From assembly GCF_049532895.1 (NCBI RefSeq), contig NZ_CP064031.1, forward strand, positions 4,154,001 through 4,218,000: a stretch of DNA of 64,000 nt, given 5' to 3'. A program made the position numbers and the translations under genes. Under the pieces are notes generated by a model that searched no databases, had not been told where the DNA came from, and saw only the letters and a list, made by a program, of their open reading frames with translations. Of the stretch, positions 16,911 to 24,992 are shown in pieces. Origin of the DNA: Dyella_B acidisoli. Its GTDB lineage: Bacteria > Pseudomonadota > Gammaproteobacteria > Xanthomonadales > Rhodanobacteraceae. Each line of letters starts with the position of its first letter. The stretch's first letter is position 1.

Positions 16911-17459
16911 ATGCCAAACACCGTACCCAACCCGCCTGCCCTGATTGCACAGGAAACACCAGCCTGGTGCTTTGCTGCAGCGGAATTGATGGCCCGGAAC
17001 TATTACGGCCTGACCACTCCAAGCCAGTATGAGATTGCACGCACCAGCGTGATCCGCTTGGTCGATGCCGGGGCAAAACCGACCTTAGAACAATGGAACA
17101 GCGCAACGACGTATGACCTGCTTGCGAACCAACAGGAAAATGGCGGAGCCAACCTCAACAGCGCCCGCGTGCAATTGATCCGCACCAATTGGGGCGCGAT
17201 CTATCCCAATGACATCGGCGGCCATTTCGAGGCCAATTACACCCAAGAGAATTTTCGCGCCGACATCGATGCCGGCGAGATCGTCATCATTGGCACGGCG
17301 ATCCACTATTACGTGGTCTACGGTTACGAAGACAACGGCAATAACTTCACGCTCTTGGTGCGTGATCCCTGGCCGGCGGGTGTCGGCGGCCAGTTGCAAC
17401 GCGTTCGGTACGACGATTTCGCCAACTGGCTCGGCCGCACGATCATCAGCTTCCGCTGA
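16911..17459 (+). CDS. Papain-like cysteine protease family protein
   Basis: This 182-aa protein starts at 16911 behind an AGGAGA site. QETPAWCFAAAE (Gln14, Cys20) matches the oxyanion glutamine and nucleophile region of papain-like folds of the C39/C70 (AvrRpt2) type. AIHYYVVYGY holds His132 and LVRDPWP holds Asp152, giving the expected Cys-His-Asp order and spacing. No signal peptide or membrane segment is visible, so it is either cytoplasmic or exported by a route that needs no cleavable signal. It is a monocistronic gene bounded by terminators. Substrate and role are unknown; the fold assignment is by motif only. Confidence 0.65.
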   Translation: MPNTVPNPPALIAQETPAWCFAAAELMARNYYGLTTPSQYEIARTSVIRLVDAGAKPTLEQWNSATTYDLLANQQENGGANLNSARVQLIRTNWGAIYPNDIGGHFEANYTQENFRADIDAGEIVIIGTAIHYYVVYGYEDNGNNFTLLVRDPWPAGVGGQLQRVRYDDFANWLGRTIISFR

Positions 17460-17504
17460 GGCCACGCTTGGACCACCACCAGAACTCGTGCGCTGTATGC
17501 ATGG

Positions 17505-17531
17505 AAATCCCGGCCTGTGCCGGGATTTTTT
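17505..17531 (+). terminator. Rho-independent terminator after papain-like protease
   Basis: An AAATCCCGGC / GCCGGGATTT stem with a CTGT loop and T-tract lies about 45 bp after the protease stop. The stem resembles the one at 16813-16844. Confidence 0.88.
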
Positions 17532-17719
17532 ATGCACGAGCCACGCGCGTGTGCACGCCACGTGAAGCATGGTTCAGCCTGTCGAAGACAAGTGACAGGC
17601 TCCTCCACCCATCTATCACCCGTCTGCTCGCTGTCGTCGCACTGGCAAGTCGCTGCAACAGCTTCGCGCTGAGCTACGCAGGGGCTGGCGTGGGCCGGCC
17701 ATTTGCTGGGGAGAGGTGT

Positions 17720-19768
17720 ATGAGCGAGATCGACGATATCAAGCGTCGGCGATTCCTGAAGGTAACGGCCGGCGCCGCGGGTGGACTGACAGCTATGTCG
17801 ATGCTGCCACCAGCCATACGCAAAGCGCTGGCGACACCGGCCGCCACGGTTACCGGCACCATCAGCGATGTGAAGCACGTGGTGATCTTCATGCAAGAGA
17901 ACCGCTCGTTCGATCACTACTTCGGCAGCCGCCCCGGTGTGCGCGGCTTCAACGATCCCGTGCCGGCGCCGTTGCCCAGCACCACGCTCACGGGGAACAA
18001 CGTGTGGTATCAGCCGTACAAGAGCAACTACATCCTGCCTTTCCATCTGGATACGACCAAGACCAACGCCACCTGCATCAGCGCATCCTCGATGGGCTTC
18101 ACCACCGACACGGCCATCAACAACGGCGGCAAGTTCAATGCATGGAATACGGCGCGTTCGCCGGGGCTTGGCATGGGGTTTTACAACCGCAACGACCTGC
18201 CGTTCTACTACGCACTGGCCGACAGCTTCACCGTCTGCGACCAGTATTTCTGTTCAACGCTCACCGACACCAATCCGAATCGCCTGTTCCTGTTCACCGG
18301 CAGCAACGGACTTTCGGTAGGTACCTCGCCTGTATTGGACGACACCGAATCCAGCTCGGGCTGGACCTGGACTACCTATGCCGAACGCCTGCAGTCGGCC
18401 GGTGTGAGCTGGAAGGTCTACCAGCAGAGCGACAATTTCGACGACAACGCACTGGCGTGGTTCGCCAATTTCAAAAACGCCGCGCCCGGTTCCGCGCTGT
18501 ACGACCAGGGCATGGCGACCGTGTCGAACATCGTGACGGCCTTCCAAAACGACGTCACCAACAACACCTTGCCGCAGGTCTCATGGGTCGTCGCACCTGC
18601 GTCGCTGTCGGAGCATCCGAACTATCAACCGCCGGATGGCGAAAACCTCACCGCTCAACTGGTGGCCGCACTGGCGTCCAATCCCAGCGTATATGCCAGC
18701 ACGGTCTTTATCCTTAATTACGATGAAAACGGCGGCTTCTTCGATCATGTGCCGCCGCCGTGCCCACCGTCATCCATCACCGGCGGCAAGTCCACCGTCA
18801 GCACGTCGGGCGAACTGAGCACGGTCAATGAATCCGGCAGCACGATCAATGCCTCACCGATCGGACTGGGTTACCGCGTACCAGCGATCATCGTGTCTCC
18901 CTGGACCTACGGCGGCCGTGTGTGTTCGCAGGTTTTCGATCACAGCTCGGTCCTGCAATTTCTGGAGCAATGGACCGGCGTGACCGAACCGAACATCAGC
19001 GCATGGCGCAGGGCAGTCTGCGGCGATCTCACCGCCGCCTTCGATTTCAGCGGCAGCAACACGAACTGGCCAAGCCTGCCGTCGACCAGCAACTACGTAT
19101 CGCAATCGAGCACGGAATGTTCCACCTTGCCGGCACCAACGGTGCCGAAGACACAAACCATGCCGACCGCCGAAACCGGCATTTACCCGGCCTGCGCGCT
19201 GCCTTACACGATAGACGCGCAAGGCAGCATCAACACGTCCGCCAACCAGTTCGATATCGACTTCATCAATACAGGTACGGTTGGCGTGGTGTTTCAGGTC
19301 TATGCATTCAATCGCAGCAGCAGCACCGGCCCGTGGACCTATACGGTGGGCACCAATGCGTCCGTTTCCGATTATTGGAACGGCAGCGTGTTCAACGGCG
19401 GAACCTACGCGCTGGAAGTGCACGGACCGAACGGTTTCATGCGTCATTACCAGGGCAGCGCCAAGTCGGCGGCTGTCATGCCGGAAACTGCCATCAGCTA
19501 CAACCCGAGCGCCGGCACGGTCACGCTGACCATGAGCAATGCTGGCACCAGCAGTTGCTCGATGACGGTCACCAACGGCTATAACGCCTCCGACATGCGC
19601 ACCTATACCGTGCCTGCAGGCGGCAGCGTTAACGACACCTGGAATCTGAGCAGCAGCGCGAACTGGTACGACCTCAAGGCGATCGTTGCAGGCTTGAGCA
19701 ACTGGTCACGCCGTTTGTGCGGGCATATGGAAAACGGGCTGCCGAGCACGACCGAGCCACCGCACTGA
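17720..19768 (+). CDS. Tat-exported phospholipase C (phosphatidylcholine-type)
   Basis: This 682-aa enzyme is of the non-haemolytic/haemolytic PlcN/PlcH class that hydrolyses phosphatidylcholine or related lipids to diacylglycerol and a phospho-head group. The start at 17720 has a GGAGAGG site and gives a twin-arginine signal (KRRRFLKVTAG, residues 9-19). An open frame extends upstream to 17468 but through terminator sequence. Catalytic-domain motifs are MQENRSFDHYFG (58-69), a NPNRLFLFTG segment, NYDENGGFFDHVPPP and FDHSSVLQFLE. Two C-terminal beta-sandwich repeats of the bacterial phospholipase C C-terminal type follow (about 490-680). It is expected in the periplasm or outside, and could feed phosphate or choline scavenging. 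Confidence 0.88.
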   Translation: MSEIDDIKRRRFLKVTAGAAGGLTAMSMLPPAIRKALATPAATVTGTISDVKHVVIFMQENRSFDHYFGSRPGVRGFNDPVPAPLPSTTLTGNNVWYQPYKSNYILPFHLDTTKTNATCISASSMGFTTDTAINNGGKFNAWNTARSPGLGMGFYNRNDLPFYYALADSFTVCDQYFCSTLTDTNPNRLFLFTGSNGLSVGTSPVLDDTESSSGWTWTTYAERLQSAGVSWKVYQQSDNFDDNALAWFANFKNAAPGSALYDQGMATVSNIVTAFQNDVTNNTLPQVSWVVAPASLSEHPNYQPPDGENLTAQLVAALASNPSVYASTVFILNYDENGGFFDHVPPPCPPSSITGGKSTVSTSGELSTVNESGSTINASPIGLGYRVPAIIVSPWTYGGRVCSQVFDHSSVLQFLEQWTGVTEPNISAWRRAVCGDLTAAFDFSGSNTNWPSLPSTSNYVSQSSTECSTLPAPTVPKTQTMPTAETGIYPACALPYTIDAQGSINTSANQFDIDFINTGTVGVVFQVYAFNRSSSTGPWTYTVGTNASVSDYWNGSVFNGGTYALEVHGPNGFMRHYQGSAKSAAVMPETAISYNPSAGTVTLTMSNAGTSSCSMTVTNGYNASDMRTYTVPAGGSVNDTWNLSSSANWYDLKAIVAGLSNWSRRLCGHMENGLPSTTEPPH

Positions 19769-19984
19769 ACGTCCCTTGTTGCAAGGCTTTCTCATCAGCC
19801 ATGCGCCACTGAATAGGTGTACCCCTCCCCTGCAAGCAGGGGAGGGAACTGCTTTTCACAGGGTGACCAGAGCTCAAACCGCTCTAGACCTTTCCCGTTC
19901 CCGCGCCTAGCGATCGCCACGCCGCTGTAACCTGACACGTCCACTCTGCCGGCATCGCCATTCAGCGGTTTACCGGATATTTCC
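19769..19984. other. Intergenic region with C-rich hairpin
   Basis: The 216 bp hold a CCCCTCCCCTGCAAGCAGGG-type palindrome near 19822-19846 that resembles hairpins at 11643-11700. No gene is seen. It could serve as terminator for the phospholipase gene, although no T-tract follows. Confidence 0.5.
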
Positions 19985-21277
19985 GTGTTCATTGCGTCGC
20001 GTCTTTACCGCCATCCCTTGATGATCAACCTGCTGGCCGGCAGCGCGGCGTTTCTGGCCTATGCGTCGATGTATGCATTTCGCAAACCGTTCACTGCCGC
20101 ATCCTTCGATGGCCTTCACGTCGGCGGCATCGATTACAAGGTGTGGCTGGTCATCGCACAGGTTTTTGGATACATGCTGAGCAAGGTGCGCGGGATTACC
20201 TGGATCGCCGAGATCCAGCGCCAGCATCGCGCACGCACACTCGTCTGCTTGATCGGTTTCTCATGGATCGCGCTGTTGGGTTTCGCGCTGATTCCAGCGC
20301 CGTGGAATATCCCGTTTCTATTCCTCAACGGCCTGCCGCTAGGCATGGTGTGGGGCGTGATCTTCGGATATTTGGAAGGACGCCGCGGCACCGAGATGAT
20401 GGGTGCATGCATGTGTGCCAGCTTTATCGTGGGCTCCGGCGTGGTGAAATCCGTCGGCATGTGGTTGATGGTGCACTGGCATGTGAGTGAATTCTGGATG
20501 CCCTTCACCACCGGCTTGTTGTTCATCGCACCGCTGTGCCTGGCAGTCTGGGTACTGGAACACCTGCCTGCGCCGGACGCTGCCGATGTGGCCGCGCGCA
20601 GTGTGCGCTTGCCGATGGATGCCGCTACGCGGCGCGCCTTCCTGGCACGCTTCCTGCCCGGCATCGCGATGATCGTGATGGCCTATGTGGCGCTGACCAT
20701 CACGCGCGATTTCCGTGACAATTTCGCAGCGGAAATATGGAGCGATCTCGGCCACGGCGGCGATGCCTCGGTGTTCACTGAGACTGAAGCACCGATCGCT
20801 GTTGCGGTGTTGATCATCACAGCCTTCACCATGATTGTGCGCAATAACCTCAGGGCGCTGATGCTCAATCACGTACTGATCTTCGGTGGCTTCAGCATCG
20901 CCGTGTTAGCCACCTGGATGCACAACCACGCCATGATCGATCCACTGGGCTGGATTGGCCTAAGCGGTTTCGGTCTGTATCTGGCTTACGTGCCGTATAA
21001 CGCCACCTTCTTCGAACGCATGCTGGCGACGTTCCGTGTTGGCGGCAATGTCGGCTTCATCATGTATATCGCCGATAGCAGCGGCTATATGGGTAGCGTG
21101 GCGATAATCCTGGTTAAGGAATTCGGCGGCATGCATTTGTCTTGGGCATCGTTCTATGCGCAGACGGTGATGACGTTGTCAGGCATCGGCATGCTGATTA
21201 CGTTGGTGTCGGCGCTGTATTTTTACGAGAAGGCGCGGCGGGCGCGGCTGTCGGTGCCTGTCGCTGCTGCGGCGTGA
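19985..21277 (+). CDS. MFS-like polytopic membrane protein (DUF5690-like)
   Basis: This 430-aa protein has about 12 hydrophobic segments, an MFS-like layout, and the stretches YAFRKPFTAASFDG, DYKVWLVIAQVFGYMLSK and a GYLEGRR loop. I recognise it as resembling the DUF5690 group of uncharacterised MFS-type proteins. A GTG start at 19985 gives the longest reading; an ATG at 20021 is possible. It converges on phnN across a large palindrome. Because the C-P lyase locus lacks a PhnCDE transporter here, it could carry an organophosphorus compound or a breakdown product, but that is inference from position only. Confidence 0.7.
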   Translation: MFIASRLYRHPLMINLLAGSAAFLAYASMYAFRKPFTAASFDGLHVGGIDYKVWLVIAQVFGYMLSKVRGITWIAEIQRQHRARTLVCLIGFSWIALLGFALIPAPWNIPFLFLNGLPLGMVWGVIFGYLEGRRGTEMMGACMCASFIVGSGVVKSVGMWLMVHWHVSEFWMPFTTGLLFIAPLCLAVWVLEHLPAPDAADVAARSVRLPMDAATRRAFLARFLPGIAMIVMAYVALTITRDFRDNFAAEIWSDLGHGGDASVFTETEAPIAVAVLIITAFTMIVRNNLRALMLNHVLIFGGFSIAVLATWMHNHAMIDPLGWIGLSGFGLYLAYVPYNATFFERMLATFRVGGNVGFIMYIADSSGYMGSVAIILVKEFGGMHLSWASFYAQTVMTLSGIGMLITLVSALYFYEKARRARLSVPVAAAA

Positions 21278-21305
21278 GGCTGGATCAAAGATCAAGCAAA
21301 AGGGT

Positions 21306-21858
21306 TTCTGATTAGCGTCTCGCCTCAGCTGGGCATTTTGTGTTGTTGGGACATTGCCTGCGGCGCTTTCGGTCCCTAAAGGGCCCGAGTCACTTTTCTT
21401 TGCTGGCCCAAAGAAAAGTAACCCAAAGAAATGGCCTAAAAGGCTCACAGCATGAGTAAGGTAAAAGCCTGAACGCCTATGGCTAGATCGAAGGTTGCTC
21501 GCCCATGGTTCAACGCCCCCGCTATACCGCGAGGCGTCGGAGCGCTGAGGACTTAAAGCAGATCGGGCAGAGCTCAGCAAAGCTCAACCTATCGGCAGGC
21601 TCGCTTTAAGCCCTCAACGCTCCGACGCCTCGCGGTATAGCGGCGCGGTAGAAGCTTGGCCCGCCAACGATCAAAGCTAAGGCGTCATCCTTCAAGCTTG
21701 TAACCTATGCAATGCCATGAGCTCTTCAGGCCATTTCTTTGGGTTACTTTTCTTTGGGCCAGCAAAGAAAAGTGACCCGGGCGCTTCGCGACCGGAAGCG
21801 CCGCAGGCAATGCCACAACAACACGACACACCCAGCTGAGGCGAGACGCTAATCAGAA
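21306..21858. repeat. 553-bp nested palindromic element
   Basis: Outer arms 21306-21333 and 21831-21858 are perfect 28-bp inverted repeats. Inward, complementarity continues with some mismatches. It includes a nearly perfect stretch of about 50 bp around TTTCTTTGGGTTACTTTTCT (about 21385-21437 against 21727-21779). An inner pair at 21520-21559 and 21603-21642 differs at only about three positions. Central short repeats (GAGCTCAGCAAAGCTC) cap the structure. It lies between two convergent genes, and its right arm supplies the last codon and stop of phnN. No protein gene is credible inside. It may act as a bidirectional terminator or be a non-autonomous mobile element. Confidence 0.85.
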
Positions 21859-22458
21859 AAGGATTTGCATATCGAGATGTGAGACGTTTCCACTGGGGAC
21901 GCCCCCACTAGAACCGCGCCCCTCGCAAATCGCCCGCAACAACACCGCCCCCGCCTCCTCAACGCTGCTTTCATTCCGAATAACCACACTGTCAGACGGC
22001 ACAGAATAAGCCTCAGCACGGTGCAACCGCGCAGCGATATCCGCCTCCGTTTCGCGTCCGCGCAAAGCAAGTCGTTGCGCGATGCATTCCGCACTGGCCG
22101 TGATGAGCACCGGCTGCAAGTTGTCAAAGCGCTGGCGTGCAAGCGCGAGCGCTGCGCGTGAGCCGTTTACCAGCACGTCCATACCATGCTCCAGCCAATG
22201 CAGCACTTCGCTGCCGATGCCGTAGTGCAGGCCATGCGCCTGCCAGCTCAGCACGAACAGGCCACGTTGTTCGCGCGAGTGGAACTCAGCTTCGCTCAAT
22301 GCCACATGATTTTCGCCACCAGCATGTGCTGGCCGAGTGATATAGCGATGCGCGCACAGCACGCTGTGCGTCGCGCCGTGTTGCCGCACCCAGGCCAACA
22401 CGCTGTCCTTGCCGGCGCCGGAAGGTCCCATGACGTAATACAAGCGCCCTTGGTTCAT
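21853..22458 (-). CDS. phnN: Ribose 1,5-bisphosphokinase
   Basis: PhnN phosphorylates ribose 1,5-bisphosphate to PRPP, the salvage step at the end of the C-P lyase pathway. The 201-aa product starts with MNQGRLYYVMGPSGAGKDS (P-loop at residues 11-18) and has a guanylate-kinase-like fold with YITRPAHAGGENHVALSE. Its start overlaps the DUF1045 stop (ATGA). The last few residues (QILF) and the stop come from the arm of the large palindrome, which suggests that the 3' end was rewritten when that element arrived. Confidence 0.92.
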   Translation of the reverse strand: MNQGRLYYVMGPSGAGKDSVLAWVRQHGATHSVLCAHRYITRPAHAGGENHVALSEAEFHSREQRGLFVLSWQAHGLHYGIGSEVLHWLEHGMDVLVNGSRAALALARQRFDNLQPVLITASAECIAQRLALRGRETEADIAARLHRAEAYSVPSDSVVIRNESSVEEAGAVLLRAICEGRGSSGGVPSGNVSHLDMQILF

Positions 22459-23105
22459 GCCGCGGCCTTCAGCGGCAGGCTCACGAGTTGCTCGAACGCT
22501 GCGCCTGGTATCGGCTCACGGCAAACGGTGAGAGCGTCGATGCGCGCGCAAGGGGCGTGGCCCAACTTGGGCAATAGGTATGCACACAAGGCTTGTTCTT
22601 CTTCTGCAGTAGCAGGCGCGGAAAGCGTCAAATGGAAACGATAACGGTCCAGCACATAGGGATAGCCGTATTGGCGAAACAGTGTGTGCTCCGTGTCATC
22701 CAGTGTTTCAGCCCGCCGCTCCCACGCAGCTTGCGTGATGGGCGCACGTAATGTGTTTAGATCGCGCACGCATTGCGCGGCCAATGCATCGACGGCTTGC
22801 GTATCGCCGCATGGCCGCAGCGCGAGAAAGCCTGCCAGTGTGTCGAGTTGCAGCGGCAACTCGAAGGCCGGTGTGTACACGGCAATATCGGCGATGCGAC
22901 GATGCAAGTCATCATAGCTTGCATGCGATGCCAGCTCGAACGGCGCAGTGAGCGTGGCGTGCCAGCCGTAGCGCCGCACGTCGGCGAGCAGCACCTGCAA
23001 CCGTTCTGGCGCGATAGTCGGCACAACAGTAGTCGCTAACCACTCGGTTCCGAACGCATGCAAGGCACTGTCCGGCGCCGGACAAAAATAGACCGCGTAA
23101 CGCAT
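22455..23105 (-). CDS. DUF1045 family 2H-phosphoesterase-like phosphonate protein
   Basis: This 216-aa protein of the DUF1045 / putative phosphonate metabolism family belongs to the 2H phosphoesterase superfamily. Two HxT/S motifs, HATLTAPF (about residue 49) and HLTLS (about residue 175), are the paired catalytic histidines. The start at 23105 overlaps the phnF stop by one base (TGATG); an open frame upstream to 23474 runs inside phnF. No phnP is present in the window, so this protein is a good candidate to open the 5-phosphoribosyl 1,2-cyclic phosphate produced by PhnJ. That role is inferred. Confidence 0.87.
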   Translation of the reverse strand: MRYAVYFCPAPDSALHAFGTEWLATTVVPTIAPERLQVLLADVRRYGWHATLTAPFELASHASYDDLHRRIADIAVYTPAFELPLQLDTLAGFLALRPCGDTQAVDALAAQCVRDLNTLRAPITQAAWERRAETLDDTEHTLFRQYGYPYVLDRYRFHLTLSAPATAEEEQALCAYLLPKLGHAPCARIDALTVCREPIPGAAFEQLVSLPLKAAA

Positions 23106-23836
23106 CAGCCATCCGCCATCAACACAAGTTGCACCCACTCGCCGGAGAAGCGCGTGATGCCATATTGCACCGGCACACCGCGTGTATCGGCATTGATGGA
23201 TTGCACGTAGAGCACCGGCCGGTTGGTCGCCTGTTTCATCAATCTCGCGGTGTGCGCGTCGGGCAGACGTGCAGACACGCGCGTGTGCTTGCGCTCGTAG
23301 TCGATGACACCGAATTCTTCCAGCGTCCGCGTGACCGATCGCAGGCGACGGTATACCGAAGGCAGGCCGGTAAACCGCGCAGCAGGAAAATACGCCGTAC
23401 TGTAGTCCACGATATGTCCGTCGGCACGGCTGATCGTTTCGATGCGGTAGGCATAGGCGTGACGATCCATGCACAGCGCCTGCGCCACCTGTGGTGGCGG
23501 GATCTCGCGCGCATCCTCCAGCACTTCGATATCCGCTTCCACGTTGAGGTTGCGCATGTTCTGAGTGAAGCGCGTGCGCCGGCTGATGGGGTAATCCAGC
23601 GCGTGCTCCTGCACGAAGGTGCCGCGACCCTGCTCGGTACGCACCAGGTTGCGCTGCTCCAGCGCAGCAACGGCACGGCGCACGGTATGGCGGTTGACGT
23701 TGAAGCGCACCGCCAACTCCTGCGCGGATGGCAGTTGCTCACCTTGGCGCAGCGCCCCTTTGAGAATGTCATCGGCCAGGATGCCACTGATCTGGCTCCA
23801 GAGCGCAACGCCCCGGCCTCGTTCGATTTCAGCCAT
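23105..23836 (-). CDS. phnF: GntR/HutC-family transcriptional regulator PhnF
   Basis: This 243-aa protein has an N-terminal winged helix (ILKGALRQGEQLPSAQELAVRFNVNRHTVRRAVAAL region, residues about 25-70) and a C-terminal UTRA ligand-binding domain of the HutC type. It is transcribed away from phnGHIJKLM and leads a three-gene set with DUF1045 and phnN. The intergenic region holds a perfect palindrome (23929-23946) that is the obvious operator. The effector is unknown; in this family it is usually a small metabolite. Confidence 0.9.
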   Translation of the reverse strand: MAEIERGRGVALWSQISGILADDILKGALRQGEQLPSAQELAVRFNVNRHTVRRAVAALEQRNLVRTEQGRGTFVQEHALDYPISRRTRFTQNMRNLNVEADIEVLEDAREIPPPQVAQALCMDRHAYAYRIETISRADGHIVDYSTAYFPAARFTGLPSVYRRLRSVTRTLEEFGVIDYERKHTRVSARLPDAHTARLMKQATNRPVLYVQSINADTRGVPVQYGITRFSGEWVQLVLMADG

Positions 23837-23851
23837 ACCACGTCCTCAACC

Positions 23852-23857
23852 TGTCTA
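23852..23857. promoter_or_regulatory. Possible PhnF half-site
   Basis: TGTCTA, identical to half of the palindrome at 23929-23946, lies 16 bp upstream of the phnF start codon. A single hexamer could be chance. Confidence 0.3.
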
Positions 23858-23905
23858 TTCGTCGTCATGGGAACGGCATGCTGACCTGCTGGAATGCCGT
23901 TCGAA

Positions 23906-23923
23906 GGGCGCCAAGTGGCGCCC
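23906..23923. promoter_or_regulatory. GC-rich palindrome in phnF-phnG intergenic region
   Basis: A perfect inverted repeat with GGGCGCC / GGCGCCC arms and a four-base centre lies 5 bp from the TGTCTAG palindrome. Whether it is a protein site or a leader hairpin is unclear. Confidence 0.4.
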
Positions 23924-23928
23924 GCACC

Positions 23929-23946
23929 TGTCTAGATAACTAGACA
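23929..23946. promoter_or_regulatory. Probable PhnF operator
   Basis: TGTCTAG-ATAA-CTAGACA has perfect 7-bp arms around a four-base centre. It lies 24 bp upstream of the phnG start and between the divergent phnF and phnG genes, the expected place for a HutC-type dimer site that controls both directions. Confidence 0.75.
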
Positions 23947-23970
23947 TTTGTGACAAGCCTAGGAACACCT

Positions 23971-24417
23971 ATGGACACCTCCCCCCACTTGGCGCGTTCG
24001 CAATGGATGTCGTTGCTGGCGCAGTCGGAGCCAGACGAACTGGCCCTGGCCATGAAAGAACTTGCGCCGCCCGTCGATGCTGCCTGGCTGCGCCCTGCGC
24101 AAACCGGCCTGTACATGCTGCGCGGACGCATGGGCGGCAACGGCGCGCAGTTCAATTTCGGCGAGATCACCGTGACCCGCTGCAGCGTGCAGATCGGCGA
24201 ACGCATCGGACACGCCTGGGTGCGCGGCACGCACGCACGGCACGCCGAACTGGCGGCCTTGGCCGACGCGCTGCTGCAAGATCCGAGCTTGCATGCGCGT
24301 CTGCGCACAGAACTGCTGGAACCCCTTCTGCGCTCGCTGCAGGCCCGGAGGGATACGGCCAGCCGCAAGGCGGCAGCCAGCAAGGTGGAGTTCTTTACCG
24401 TGGTGCGGGGTGATTGA
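23971..24417 (+). CDS. phnG: C-P lyase subunit PhnG
   Basis: PhnG is a subunit of the PhnGHIJ core complex and with PhnI and PhnH takes part in coupling phosphonate to the ribosyl carbon of ATP. The 148-aa product has the family pattern RSQWMSLLAQSEP, LRPAQTGLYMLRGRMGGNGAQFNFGEITVTRCSV-type centre and GHAWVRGTHARHAELAALADALLQ. The ATG at 23971 has an AGGA site seven bases upstream; an in-frame GTG at 23950 is less likely. It is the first gene of a tightly coupled run phnG-phnL. Confidence 0.93.
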   Translation: MDTSPHLARSQWMSLLAQSEPDELALAMKELAPPVDAAWLRPAQTGLYMLRGRMGGNGAQFNFGEITVTRCSVQIGERIGHAWVRGTHARHAELAALADALLQDPSLHARLRTELLEPLLRSLQARRDTASRKAAASKVEFFTVVRGD

Positions 24418-24992
24418 TGCTTGCCGCGTTTGCTAATCCGGTTTTCGACAGCCAGCGCACCTTCCGCGAACTGCTGCAGGCGATGGCCCGCCCCGCCGTA
24501 CCTCGCGCGCTACCCGTTCTGCCACCCGCGCCTGAATCGGTAGCGCCAGCCGCCATGGCGATACTGCTTACGCTCTGCGATGCAGCCACCGCGCTGTGGC
24601 TGCAGCAGCCTGTGGGGAATGCGCTTGAGCACCTGCGTTTCCACACTGGTCTGCGCGTGGCACAGACTGCGAAAGAGGCGGATTTTGCACTGATCACTGC
24701 GCCGGATGCGATGCCGTCGCTGCAGTCCTTTGCCCAAGGCGAGCTGCGTTATCCGGATCGCTCCACCAGCCTGATTGTGCAGGTGCAAGGCTTTCGCAAC
24801 GAAGCCGGCGTGTGTGTGGCCGGCCCAGGCATCCGCGACCAGGAAATGCTGCATATCGAAGGCTTGCCTGCCGATTTCTGGACCCAGCGCGCGGCATTGG
24901 CCGAAAGCTTTCCGCTGGGTATCGACATGTTTTTCGTGGCTGAGCAGCACGTGCTGGCGCTGCCGCGTACCACCCGTTTGCTGGAGCATTGA
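24417..24992 (+). CDS. phnH: C-P lyase subunit PhnH
   Basis: PhnH is a PLP-transferase-like fold protein without PLP, required for the carbon-phosphorus lyase complex. The 191-aa product starts MLAAFANPVFDSQRTFRELL and has QAMARPAVPR, RFHTGL and GPGIRDQEMLHIEGL, with a C-terminal FPLGIDMFFV. All are typical of the family. The ATG overlaps the phnG stop by one base (TGATG) and the gene abuts phnI with no gap. Confidence 0.93.
   Translation: MLAAFANPVFDSQRTFRELLQAMARPAVPRALPVLPPAPESVAPAAMAILLTLCDAATALWLQQPVGNALEHLRFHTGLRVAQTAKEADFALITAPDAMPSLQSFAQGELRYPDRSTSLIVQVQGFRNEAGVCVAGPGIRDQEMLHIEGLPADFWTQRAALAESFPLGIDMFFVAEQHVLALPRTTRLLEH

Noticed and set aside
17468..17719. 84-codon upstream extension of the phospholipase C
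   Set aside because: It crosses the terminator at 17505-17531 and would bury the twin-arginine signal inside the protein.
21306..21858. CRISPR array or transposase gene in the large palindrome
   Set aside because: There is no regular repeat-spacer spacing and no open frame with transposase features; the structure is inverted, not direct, repetition.
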